Assembly (NCBI GenBank): GCA_031254445.1 | Contig: JAIRUL010000119.1 | Span: forward strand, 1 to 20,952 | Length of the DNA: 20,952 nt | Origin: Chitinispirillales bacterium | GTDB lineage: Bacteria > Fibrobacterota > Chitinivibrionia > Chitinivibrionales > Chitinispirillaceae | Direction: 5' to 3' | Shown here: piece after piece, positions 1 to 7,512 of the stretch | Layout of the letters: each line of letters opens with the position of its first letter | How positions within the stretch are numbered: position 1 is the first letter of the stretch | Made by a program: the position numbers and the translations under genes | The notes under the pieces: generated by a model | Seen by the model: the letters and a program-made list of their open reading frames with translations, nothing else | Database searches by the model: none | What the model was told of the DNA's origin: nothing

Positions 1-1252
1 TGATGTTTATGGCGACGTCGTTTATCCTTTTAAGCGCCGCGTAGAGCGTCGAGCTTTTGCCGCTGCCGGTCGGGCCCGTCACTAAGAGGATGCCGTCGGG
101 CTTCTCGATGGTCTCCTCGAACATATCTTTCGTCTTGGGCAGGAACCCCAGCATGTCGATAGAGATGTTCATCGACTGCGGGTCGAGTATTCGCATCACT
201 ATCTTTTCGTTGACGCCGCGCAGGCGCGTCATGACGGGGAACGACGATACGCGCAGGTCAATCTCGCGCCCGGACGCCCTTATCCTGAAGCGTCCGTCCT
301 GGGGCTTGCGTTTCTCGGCGATGTCCATGCCAGCCATGATCTTTAGGCGCGAGGTGATCTGCGCCCGCATCTGCACGGGGATGGGGTTCTGCTCCACGAG
401 GTCGCCGTCTATCCTGTAGCGCAGGCGCGTGTAGTTTTCTAACGGCTCGAGGTGTATGTCGGAGGCGCCGGAGGTGATGGCCTGCGTGACTATGAGGTTC
501 ACGAGCTTGACGACCTGCGCGCCCTCCTCGTCGGAGAGCGAGTCGGACTCCTCCTGCGACTTCACTATTTCGAGGTCGCCGCCCTGCGACGACGAGGCCA
601 CGCTGCTGAGGAGCTGGCTCATCTCCTCGCTCGCCGAGTGGTAGTTCTTCTCGATGGCCGACATGACGCTCTTCTCGGTGGCCAGCACCGGGTCTATTTC
701 GCGGCCCGTTTTGAACTTTAGGTGGTCTATGACGCGCAGGTTCGTGGGGTCGACCATTGCCACGGTGAGGACGCCGTTGCGCTCGAAGAGCGGGATCACC
801 TTGTACCGGCGCGCCATTTCTTCGGGGATGCTCTTTAAGAGGTGCGGCGAGAAGTTGAACTGCTGCAGCACCACGTGCTGTATGTCTAACTGCGCGCTAA
901 GCACGTCGATGAGCTTGGCCTCGCTGATAAAGCCGAGCTTAACGAGGCACGTCCCTAGGAGCGCCTTGCTCGAGCGCTGCTCGGAGAGCCCCTTGTCAAG
1001 CTGCTCTTGGGATATGAACCCCTGCTCGGTGAGAATCTCGCCGATGCGTTTTTTCTGCTGCAGGTGGATCTGCTCGCCCAAAACGGCGGTAAGGTCGTCG
1101 TTAGTAATAAACTTGAACTGCACGAGCGTCGAGCCGAGGCTCATGCCGTTGCGCCGGCACTCGCGCAGCGCGATCAGGAGCTGCTCCTCCGTAATCAGCC
1201 CCTGAGCGAGCAGCACCTCGCCCAGCTTCTTATAACGCTTTTCCGCCATCAT
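1..1252 (-). CDS. GspE/PilB-family secretion or pilus assembly ATPase, 3'-truncated by window edge
   Basis: This is a cytoplasmic ATPase that powers type II secretion or type IV pilus extension; the sequence does not decide between the two. About 417 codons are visible and the C-terminal part lies outside the window. Residues 9-121 hold four 24-residue repeats of the form (R/K/S/L)-(L/I)-G...G/K...L...L..(Q/C), arranged as two pairs with five-residue spacers (9-32/38-61 and 69-92/98-121), matching the MshEN c-di-GMP-binding pattern. A typical T2SSE_N region follows, then the ATPase core with SDIHLEP near residue 275 and a Walker A GPTGSGKS at 393-400. Two ATG codons are adjacent; I took the upstream one (1252). 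The reading frame stays open to base 1. A near-consensus promoter lies just upstream, so it is transcribed separately from the ATPase/DUF4276 pair behind it. Family assignment is firm. Confidence 0.93.
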   Translation of the reverse strand, partial: MMAEKRYKKLGEVLLAQGLITEEQLLIALRECRRNGMSLGSTLVQFKFITNDDLTAVLGEQIHLQQKKRIGEILTEQGFISQEQLDKGLSEQRSSKALLGTCLVKLGFISEAKLIDVLSAQLDIQHVVLQQFNFSPHLLKSIPEEMARRYKVIPLFERNGVLTVAMVDPTNLRVIDHLKFKTGREIDPVLATEKSVMSAIEKNYHSASEEMSQLLSSVASSSQGGDLEIVKSQEESDSLSDEEGAQVVKLVNLIVTQAITSGASDIHLEPLENYTRLRYRIDGDLVEQNPIPVQMRAQITSRLKIMAGMDIAEKRKPQDGRFRIRASGREIDLRVSSFPVMTRLRGVNEKIVMRILDPQSMNISIDMLGFLPKTKDMFEETIEKPDGILLVTGPTGSGKSSTLYAALKRINDVAINI

Positions 1253-1295
1253 AATTAGATTACGCGCGCCCTTTTGAAATAGTCATACCTATGAT

Positions 1296-1324
1296 AATAT
1301 ATATACTGCAAGGCGCAATGTCAA
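1296..1324 (-). promoter_or_regulatory. sigma70-type promoter of the GspE/PilB gene
   Basis: On the minus strand TTGACA (1324-1319) is followed by a 17-bp spacer and TATATT (1301-1296). The predicted transcript starts near 1289, giving a leader of about 37 nt before the ATG at 1252. The -35 is a perfect match and the spacing is optimal. Confidence 0.8.
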
Positions 1325-1405
1325 AAAAAATATTGTTTTTTGGGAGGAAAGGGGGGCGGAGCCGAAAAGCAAGATTTGGTGCTACGGGGGCCTATAACAA
1401 CGATT

Positions 1406-2086
1406 TTAAGCCGGTATGCTCCCGCCGCTTATAAATCCTTTCATATCTTCATAAAACTGGCCGAAGCTAATCGGGCATTGTTTCCTGACTACCTCAACAT
1501 CCATTTTTTCCGCTATATCGGCGCATATTTCCGCAGATGGGAGCATATGAAACTGTTCTAAAACGCGAGAAAGGTATTTTTTAGGGTGGGTATCGGTGCC
1601 TTTACCTCCCCATGTCTCCTCTGGCTTGTTCGGCAATTTGGGACTATCCGGTATTTTTGGAAATGCTCCGGCGTCCGACAATAACCAACTTTCCGTCATG
1701 TGCATCGGCACTATCGCTAAACAAGGCACCCCTTTTTCTTGCGCTGCCGTAAAATATTCAAGCACCTCGTCATATTTTGACTTAAAGCCTTTATTATCCT
1801 CATCGCGGTGGTATACAATATGGAGACAATCTTCTTGTTTCGCCATCTGAGCAAGTTTTATAGCCTTAGCATTTTTTGCATTTTGATATCCCTTGCGGGG
1901 AAGCGTTCCAATGTTTTTTAGATCAGAAGATTTTTTTACAACAAATGATAGATTAGTTCCGGCATCGCCGGCAAGTTTTTTGATAAGGACTTGCATTACC
2001 CCATCCGCATGAAAATATTCGCCGTGACTGCATTCATCGCGCCCGTACTCGGTAACGCCCTCGCCGCATAGCAGGATTTTAATCAT
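1406..2086 (-). CDS. DUF4276 (Toprim-like) protein, partner of the adjacent AAA ATPase
   Basis: This 226-residue protein shows the signature of the DUF4276 family, which is regarded as a divergent Toprim fold. An N-terminal strand runs into GEGVTE with acidic residues E9 and E13, an acidic D-x-D pair sits at D95/D97 (HRDED), and residues 128-138 (MHMTESWLLSD) match the family's conserved E-x-W-L-L-x-D segment. Toprim proteins of this type often act as metal-dependent nucleases paired with SMC/OLD-like ATPases; a nuclease role here is inference. The ATG overlaps the ATPase stop by 8 bases (ATGATTAA), so the pair is translationally coupled, and an AGGGG stands about 7 nt upstream. Base composition is A/T-richer than the flanking genes. 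I see no clear terminator downstream in 1253-1405. Confidence 0.8.
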   Translation of the reverse strand: MIKILLCGEGVTEYGRDECSHGEYFHADGVMQVLIKKLAGDAGTNLSFVVKKSSDLKNIGTLPRKGYQNAKNAKAIKLAQMAKQEDCLHIVYHRDEDNKGFKSKYDEVLEYFTAAQEKGVPCLAIVPMHMTESWLLSDAGAFPKIPDSPKLPNKPEETWGGKGTDTHPKKYLSRVLEQFHMLPSAEICADIAEKMDVEVVRKQCPISFGQFYEDMKGFISGGSIPA

Positions 2087-3287
2087 GCGCCGCCCCTGCG
2101 CCGTCTGCCGTGGAAAGCCTTTTAATGATATCGTCTTTCGTGTAATTTAGCCAAACTTCGCCCGGGTTTAGAAAATCTAATGTCTCCCTCATTTCTTTCG
2201 TTTGGAACAACGGCTTTGCATAAACTTTCCCTTTGGAATCGCGCCACATGAATTGGATACCATGTATATCAGAAAAATTTACCATTACAGGGCTGTGGCT
2301 AGTTATTATAACCTGCTTCCTAAATTTTAACGCCGCCTCTTTAAATTTATTAACAACGCTTTCGGAAAGGCTTGGGTGGATGCCGTCTTCGATTTCATCG
2401 AGCAATATTAAGCCTTTTGTCACACCGCGCTCTACCGGCTTGCTGTCCTGATTTACCAAAATAGCGGAGAACGCAATAATGCGGAGCAGTCCGTCGCTAA
2501 TATAGCGTTTTTTTACTTTTACGCCCTCCTTGCCCCATACTTCTTCTAAATACATTTCTACCCACCCGAACGACCTATTTTTAGCTGTTGTAACTTTCAC
2601 GTCATACCCGACAAACTCAGACACAATTTTGCTAAGGTCATTCTTTTGGGATACGGTCATGCCATGGATAAACGCCGCAAGCCTTTCGCCGCCCATTCCA
2701 ATATCGTTTGCTTGGCCGCGGCTGCCTTTGCTTCGCATCCTATCGGGAGAAAGCAGCTCAAAACTACTAGACGATGTCAGGAACAGCTTTAGCTTAAACA
2801 AAACATCGTCAAAGGGCCCTTTTTCTGAATTTTGCCGATCGGTATTAAGTATCTTTAGCACGGAAGATTGAATGTTAAACGAAGAAAAATTATTGGGGTA
2901 ACCGTCTTCTTTCTCCATTCCAAAAGAAAGGTAGAGTTTGCGCGTATTTTTATCAGCTATACGCTCCCGTACCAACCATTTTTTACCGCCATCGTTGTTG
3001 ATTGAGATTTCCCAAAACAGATTTTTACCATCAATGTCAATTTCGGCCTCAAAGCTTATACTATCATCTTTAGAGGCAAATTGTGACCTAATATCGTCAA
3101 ATTCCCACTCGCGGTCATTAAGATATTCACCTATGTCCCGCGATACGGCCGAGCATAGAAAATCCAGCGCTTGCAAAACGGTGCTTTTGCCGCAAGAGTT
3201 TTCTCCTATCAATATAGTCAGCGGCGTCAACTTAATTGATAAGTTGCTGATAGCTTTGAAGTTTCTTATAGTAAGTTTCGTAATCAA
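2079..3287 (-). CDS. OLD/AAA_21-type ATPase of a two-gene module
   Basis: This is an ABC/SMC-like AAA ATPase of the OLD/AAA_15/AAA_21 group, usually the sensor or motor subunit of phage-defence or DNA-processing modules. From the TTG start it has 402 residues. The N-terminus TKLTIRNFKAISNL is typical of the family, Walker A GENSCGKST is at 28-36, Walker B LILLDEIEDGIHP at 293-305 with catalytic D297/E298, and an H-loop ITSHSP with H331. No Toprim domain is fused; that function seems to lie in the overlapping downstream gene. An ATG in the same frame at 3329 would overlap the end of the ppiD-like gene by 26 bases. I prefer TTG at 3287 because it gives the family's usual N-terminus, has AGGCGG 7 nt upstream and removes the overlap. 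Hand counts of sample 60-base lines give 22-26 G/C here against 40-44 in the ppiD-like gene, suggesting acquisition from elsewhere. Confidence 0.85.
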   Translation of the reverse strand: MITKLTIRNFKAISNLSIKLTPLTILIGENSCGKSTVLQALDFLCSAVSRDIGEYLNDREWEFDDIRSQFASKDDSISFEAEIDIDGKNLFWEISINNDGGKKWLVRERIADKNTRKLYLSFGMEKEDGYPNNFSSFNIQSSVLKILNTDRQNSEKGPFDDVLFKLKLFLTSSSSFELLSPDRMRSKGSRGQANDIGMGGERLAAFIHGMTVSQKNDLSKIVSEFVGYDVKVTTAKNRSFGWVEMYLEEVWGKEGVKVKKRYISDGLLRIIAFSAILVNQDSKPVERGVTKGLILLDEIEDGIHPSLSESVVNKFKEAALKFRKQVIITSHSPVMVNFSDIHGIQFMWRDSKGKVYAKPLFQTKEMRETLDFLNPGEVWLNYTKDDIIKRLSTADGAGAAHD

Positions 3288-3303
3288 AAAGCTGCCGCCT
3301 CCG

Positions 3304-5136
3304 TCAATCCAAATAATACTTATCGACATTGTTGATTATCTTGGCGCGGTTGTGCAGCTCCTTGAACCACTCGCCGTAGGCCGCTTGGCGCCCCTGCGTC
3401 CTTGCCATATCCGCGGCCTGCATCGCCTGCGGGTTGTTATTTAAGTCGAAGGCAGCCGGCGCGTCTTTCTTTATGGTGCGGACTATGCCGTAGCCGTTTT
3501 TCTCCTCTATCAGGCCGGAGACAGCGCCCTCGGGCTGGCTCGCCGCCACCGCGGCGAGCTTTGACGCGGGGCCAAGCTGCGGTATGAAGCCGCCCACCGA
3601 CTGCTCCTCCGCGGCGCCGGCCACGATGTTCCTATCCATCTCCTTTATCTCGTCTAAGGCGGCGCCGCCCTTTACCCTTTCCAGCACTTTCTCGGCGTAC
3701 GCTTTCGCGCCGTTCATAGACATGGAATCTTTGAGCGCCTCTACAATCTGATCGCGCGCCGCCGAGAGCGGCTGCAAGCCTTTCTTCGTCTTCTCCTTGA
3801 TGGCAAGTATATAAAACGCGCTCTCGTTGTCAAGCACGTCGGAGACCTCGCCCGCCTTGCGGCTAAAGGCGAATGTGCCCGCGCCGGAGACGTACCCTAT
3901 TTTGGGGGGCAAGTCGCCCCTCTTGAAGAGCCCTGTCGAGTCGAGCGCGACGGTCGGGTCGCTTGCCGCGCCGTCAACGACGCCTTTGCCGGCCATAGCC
4001 CTTTTAATCTGCTCCGCTTTATCCGAAAGGGCGTCTATCGTCTCGTTTGAGGGGCCGTCCTTTATCAGGATGTGGCGCGCCCTCACCTTGAAATCGCCGC
4101 TGGAATCCGGCTCGCCGCGTTCCTCGAGCTTTATGATGTGGTATCCGAACGCCGTCCTCACCGGGTCGGATATGGCCCCGGGCTCTAAGGCGAACGCCGC
4201 AGCCTCGAACTCCGGCACCATCGCGCCCCTGCCGAACCAGCCTAAGTCCCCGCCGTTTTGGGAGGAGCCCTCGTCGTCCGACTCAAACTCCGCCTCGGCT
4301 TCAAAGGCGCTCTCGCCGGACTCCACTTTCCTCTTGATGTCTATGAGGTTCTGCCTGCTCATCTCTATGTCCTCCGCCGTCGCGGCCTTGGCTATTTTCA
4401 CGAAGTAGAGGTCGGCCTGCTCGTCGCGGCGGAAGAGGCTCTGGTGCGACGCGTAGTAGTCGCTGATCGCCTTGTCGGTGAACGCCGCCGTGTCGCTGCG
4501 GTGATCCTTGCTCATAATCTTGTAGTACTCGAAAGTGGACTTGTTGTTCCTCTGGGCGTACTCGTACTCGGCCTCGGAGGGCGAGACGAAGACGCCGGCC
4601 TTCAGGAGCGCGTCAAGCTTCATCCCGGGCAGTATCTGGCCGCTCACCTGGCGCTCGACCTCGACTAACCAGGGGTACATCCTGTACGTCTGCGGCGTAT
4701 TTAGCCACTGCACGTACTTGGTGGTGTCGAAGCGCCCGTCCGTTTGGAAGACAAACGCGGTGTCAAGCCCGGGGAGCGGGTTGCGCCTCATGTACTCGAA
4801 GACCTCGTTTTCGGACGGCTCAAGCCTCATAGACTTGACCGCCTTGTCCAAGAGAATCCTATTGACCTCCTGATTCCACACCTGCGAGGGCACCATGCGG
4901 TACTGCATGGGCGGCACGTCCCTGCCCCCCTCCTGCATCCTAGCGCGCTCCATGTCCACAAGCCTGACGAAGTGCTGAATCGGAATCTCTGTCCCGTCAA
5001 TCTTGCCGGCGAGAGACCTAGCGCCCCCCTGCCCCATTATGTTCATGCCCCAGTCTAAGAACAGGGTTCCGCCGACAAATGCCACAATGATGACAATCAT
5101 TATCATCGGCGCCATTTCACGCATTTTGCGAATCAT
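3304..5136 (-). CDS. ppiD: PpiD-like membrane-anchored peptidyl-prolyl isomerase/chaperone
   Basis: This 610-residue protein has the PpiD/SurA_N layout: a short basic N-terminus, one membrane segment (about 9-29), a SurA-type helical chaperone region (about 40-235), a parvulin domain (about 240-340) containing NGGDLGWFGRGAM and ending FGYHIIKLEER, then a second parvulin-like region opening with ARHILIK at about 353. The second copy lacks the usual GGxLG core and looks degenerate. Proteins of this type sit in the inner membrane facing the periplasm and help newly exported proteins fold. The ATG has GGAGG 9 nt upstream. The stop is 16 bases before the ATPase start, so that module may be read from the same transcript. 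The upstream gene on this strand is an S41 protease, another envelope quality-control factor. The symbol rests on domain layout, since length and the second domain vary between phyla. Confidence 0.85.
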   Translation of the reverse strand: MIRKMREMAPMIMIVIIVAFVGGTLFLDWGMNIMGQGGARSLAGKIDGTEIPIQHFVRLVDMERARMQEGGRDVPPMQYRMVPSQVWNQEVNRILLDKAVKSMRLEPSENEVFEYMRRNPLPGLDTAFVFQTDGRFDTTKYVQWLNTPQTYRMYPWLVEVERQVSGQILPGMKLDALLKAGVFVSPSEAEYEYAQRNNKSTFEYYKIMSKDHRSDTAAFTDKAISDYYASHQSLFRRDEQADLYFVKIAKAATAEDIEMSRQNLIDIKRKVESGESAFEAEAEFESDDEGSSQNGGDLGWFGRGAMVPEFEAAAFALEPGAISDPVRTAFGYHIIKLEERGEPDSSGDFKVRARHILIKDGPSNETIDALSDKAEQIKRAMAGKGVVDGAASDPTVALDSTGLFKRGDLPPKIGYVSGAGTFAFSRKAGEVSDVLDNESAFYILAIKEKTKKGLQPLSAARDQIVEALKDSMSMNGAKAYAEKVLERVKGGAALDEIKEMDRNIVAGAAEEQSVGGFIPQLGPASKLAAVAASQPEGAVSGLIEEKNGYGIVRTIKKDAPAAFDLNNNPQAMQAADMARTQGRQAAYGEWFKELHNRAKIINNVDKYYLD

Positions 5137-5228
5137 ACTTGCAAACCTCCGCTTTTACTGTTTTATCTTTAAAATCAAATCAATTTTTTCTTTTTAATCT
5201 TTTAAATCTTTTAAAATCAAATTCTTTA

Positions 5229-5294
5229 AAATCTTTTTCAGACGAAGCCTACGGCTTCATAACGTGTGGCGGCTAAAGCCGCCACACAAAGTCA
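5229..5294. repeat. 66-bp two-hairpin intergenic repeat, copy 1
   Basis: This copy is identical over 66 bp to 7371-7436. It contains two inverted repeats: GAAGCC-TAC-GGCTTC and GTGTGGCGGC-TAAA-GCCGCCACAC, the latter a perfect 10-bp stem with a 4-base loop. To its left (about 5193-5238) are A/T-rich repeats of AAATCTTTT type. To its right is a hexamer array. It lies 49 bases beyond the stop of the S41 protease gene, between that gene and the ppiD-like gene. There is no T-tract, so it is not a standard terminator; a REP/MITE-like element is the best description. Confidence 0.85.
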
Positions 5295-5341
5295 AAATCA
5301 AAGTCAAAGTCAAAATCAAAGTCAAAATCAAAGTCAACGTC
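5288..5341. repeat. hexamer tandem array (AAAGTC/AAAATC), about 9 units
   Basis: Nine consecutive six-base units read AAAGTC or AAAATC, the last AACGTC. The array begins inside the right end of the hairpin repeat and stops two bases before the S41 protease stop codon. On the minus strand the units read GACTTT/GATTTT, so the array presents many TTGACT/TTGATT words resembling -35 boxes. A shorter array follows the second repeat copy. Confidence 0.8.
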
Positions 5342-5343
5342 AA

Positions 5344-7251
5344 CTACTTCCCTTTCTTCTTATCCTGCCCCTTGCTATCCTTACCGTCGCCCCCGCCCCC
5401 CTTATTTGCCGACTGCACTTTAAGCAATCGGCTGTAGGCCGGTTTGTCCGCTAGAAGCTTGGCGGCGGCGGCGAACTGCTCGTCGCTCATTAGCTTTGAA
5501 CGGTAGACGGACTCGTGATCCTGGCCGAACTCCCTGACTAAAAGCGCGTCGCGGATTAGGCGCTTTATCTCCGGCTCGCTCTGCCTTATCGCCTGCTTGC
5601 TGTCCGCCGATAAAATCGAGTCAACGCGCTCCGACGCGGCCTTCAGGTTTTTGAACGCGGCGGCGTCTAGCTTGGGCGGCTCCAAGTACGGGTTCTTGTT
5701 GTCTTTGAGCAGCGTGTCCTCAACGATTCCGCTCCGCTTCTTGAACTCGTCGAATTGGAGCTGCGCTACGCTCTGGAACGTAAAGCCGACCGAGTCCAAG
5801 TGCGCGTAAAAGGCCTTCATCGTCGCCTCGTCCGGCTGGTAGTCGGGCGCGACCTTCACGCCGCGCTTCTGCAGCTTCACGTACTCGATGTTGGCGAACT
5901 GGAAAAACATATCTTTCAAGAACAGCGCGCGTATCGCGGCCTCCGGTATCTTGCGCGCCACCACAGTGTCGGGGACGATGCCGCCGCCGCCGTAGACTAA
6001 GCGCCCGCCTTTCGTGCGGTAGGTCGCGGTATCCGCTTTCGCCCGCTCTTTCTTCGCGTCCTTGCCCTTGCCGAGGGGCGCCGCCTCCGGCTCCTCCTCG
6101 TCCACCTCCTCCAAATCGTCGTCAAAATCGCCGCCCTTGCGCACAAAATTTTCGGGGCGGTTTATGCACCGGCCCGCCGGCGTGTAATAAAAAGCCGTCG
6201 TCAGTTTGATGTGGTTGACCGCGTCTAATTGCAAGACGGTCTGCACAGAACCCTTGCCGAACGTGGTGTCGCCCAAAATAATCCCCCGGTCCCAATCCTG
6301 CACCGCCCCGGCCACGATCTCCGACGCGCTCGCCGAGGCCCTGTCCACAAGCACCACCAGCGGCATGTCCATAGGCAGCACCGCCCCCGTGTTGGACAAA
6401 AACTCCTTGTTTTGGTTGCGCACGCGCCCGCGCGTGGAGACCACGAGGGACTTCTTCGGCAAAAACTTCTCCGATACCTCTATCGCCTGCGGCAGAAGCC
6501 CGCCCGGATTGTGGCGCCGGTCGAAAACGAACCCCTTTATATTCTTCTTCAGAAGCTCGCGGATGGCCTTCTCAACCTCCGCGCCGGCCTCCTGCGAGAA
6601 CTGCTGCAGCGTGACGTAGCCGATGCCGTTGTCGAGCGCACCGTAGTACGGCACTGACTTTATGTGTATAATGTCGCGGCGTATCACGTACTCCAGGTCC
6701 TGCGCCTCGCCCCGCCGGCGGATGAGGAGCTTGACGTCCGTCCCGGGCTCGCCGCGCAGCTTCGTCACCGCCTTGTCGGTGGTGTACCCGCGCGTGGAAA
6801 CCCCGTCTATCCTTATAATTTGGTCGCCCGACTGGATACCCGCGCGGTGCGCCGGCGTGCCCGAAATCGGGGTCATCACCGTCAAAACCTTGTCGCGGAT
6901 CGATATCTGTATCCCAAGCCCCCCGAACTTGCCCTCCGTCTGCATCCGCAGGTCCTCGTACTCTTTCGCCTCGAAGTAGGAGGTGTGCGGGTCGAGGATC
7001 TGCGTCATCCCCTTGATGGCGTTGTCCACCAAGTCCTTGGAGGAGACGTCCTCCACGTAGTTCTGGTGTATCTTGGCGGCCACGTTGTCCATGCGGACCA
7101 CGTCGGCAAAGAAGTTGTCCTCCTTCGCGCCGATAGTATCCACAGCGAAGCCGACAAAAACCACTATCAGCACCGCCACGCCCAAAACGGGAACCCCGCC
7201 GAAAAACCGGCGGTCGGCATTGTTGCCATTGTTTCCAGATAAATCGCCCAT
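5344..7251 (-). CDS. S41-family C-terminal processing protease (CtpA/Prc-like)
   Basis: This is a membrane-anchored serine protease that trims or degrades envelope proteins at their C-termini. From the ATG at 7251 it is 635 residues: a short N-tail, one membrane segment (about 17-40), a helical region ending DPHTSYF (87-93), a PDZ domain (about 105-190, with GGLGIQI and SGDQIIRIDG), and the tail-specific protease fold with NPGGLL (248-253). The Ser/Lys dyad is visible: SASAS at 306-310 (catalytic Ser likely S308) and FGKGSVQT with K333, 25 residues apart as in Prc. The usual D-L-R-x-N-P-G-G segment reads DRRHNPGG. A C-terminal extension of about 250 residues ends in a Gly/Lys-rich low-complexity tail. 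A GTG two codons upstream (7257) is the alternative start; AAGGGCGG precedes the ATG. The gene is bracketed by identical 66-bp repeats. Confidence 0.92.
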   Translation of the reverse strand: MGDLSGNNGNNADRRFFGGVPVLGVAVLIVVFVGFAVDTIGAKEDNFFADVVRMDNVAAKIHQNYVEDVSSKDLVDNAIKGMTQILDPHTSYFEAKEYEDLRMQTEGKFGGLGIQISIRDKVLTVMTPISGTPAHRAGIQSGDQIIRIDGVSTRGYTTDKAVTKLRGEPGTDVKLLIRRRGEAQDLEYVIRRDIIHIKSVPYYGALDNGIGYVTLQQFSQEAGAEVEKAIRELLKKNIKGFVFDRRHNPGGLLPQAIEVSEKFLPKKSLVVSTRGRVRNQNKEFLSNTGAVLPMDMPLVVLVDRASASASEIVAGAVQDWDRGIILGDTTFGKGSVQTVLQLDAVNHIKLTTAFYYTPAGRCINRPENFVRKGGDFDDDLEEVDEEEPEAAPLGKGKDAKKERAKADTATYRTKGGRLVYGGGGIVPDTVVARKIPEAAIRALFLKDMFFQFANIEYVKLQKRGVKVAPDYQPDEATMKAFYAHLDSVGFTFQSVAQLQFDEFKKRSGIVEDTLLKDNKNPYLEPPKLDAAAFKNLKAASERVDSILSADSKQAIRQSEPEIKRLIRDALLVREFGQDHESVYRSKLMSDEQFAAAAKLLADKPAYSRLLKVQSANKGGGGDGKDSKGQDKKKGK

Positions 7252-7370
7252 CGTCACCGCCCTTGGCTCTAGCCCGGCCTTTTTGCTTTGGCGGGGCTAT
7301 TGCGTAAAATAGGGTTAAAATGCGCAAAATGATAAATATATATTATGGGATGGAGATATTAAAATCTTTT

Positions 7371-7436
7371 AAATCTTTTTCAGACGAAGCCTACGGCTTC
7401 ATAACGTGTGGCGGCTAAAGCCGCCACACAAAGTCA
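7371..7436. repeat. 66-bp two-hairpin intergenic repeat, copy 2
   Basis: This copy matches 5229-5294 in sequence and orientation, with the same two hairpins. It sits in the divergent space between the S41 protease and fabF genes (7252-7512). It is preceded by an AAATCTTTT array (about 7361-7380) and followed by a hexamer array. I saw no convincing promoter for either divergent gene in the rest of this space. Confidence 0.85.
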
Positions 7437-7456
7437 ACATCAACATCAACGCCAAC
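7430..7456. repeat. hexamer tandem array (AAAGTC/AACATC), about 4 units
   Basis: The units AAAGTC, AACATC, AACATC and AACGCC, then AAC, follow repeat copy 2. The array has the same phase and position relative to the hairpins as the nine-unit array at 5288-5341 but with fewer, partly different units, so unit number and sequence vary between copies. Confidence 0.7.
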
Positions 7457-7512
7457 AATTATATTTAATCTGAACGGTTATCAATGCAAAATCAACAAAA
7501 TCGGAACATTAT

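Noticed and set aside
5229..5294. Rho-independent terminator for the S41 protease gene
   Set aside because: Stems are good but no T-tract follows on either strand, and an identical copy sits in a divergent intergenic space where a terminator would serve neither gene.
5288..5341. Possible CRISPR-like array
   Set aside because: Units are contiguous hexamers with no spacers and no cas genes nearby; it is a simple tandem repeat.
6572..7327. 251-codon open frame on the minus strand overlapping the S41 protease gene
   Set aside because: It is a different frame of the protease gene on the same strand, Arg/Gly-rich with no domain, a by-product of high G/C content.
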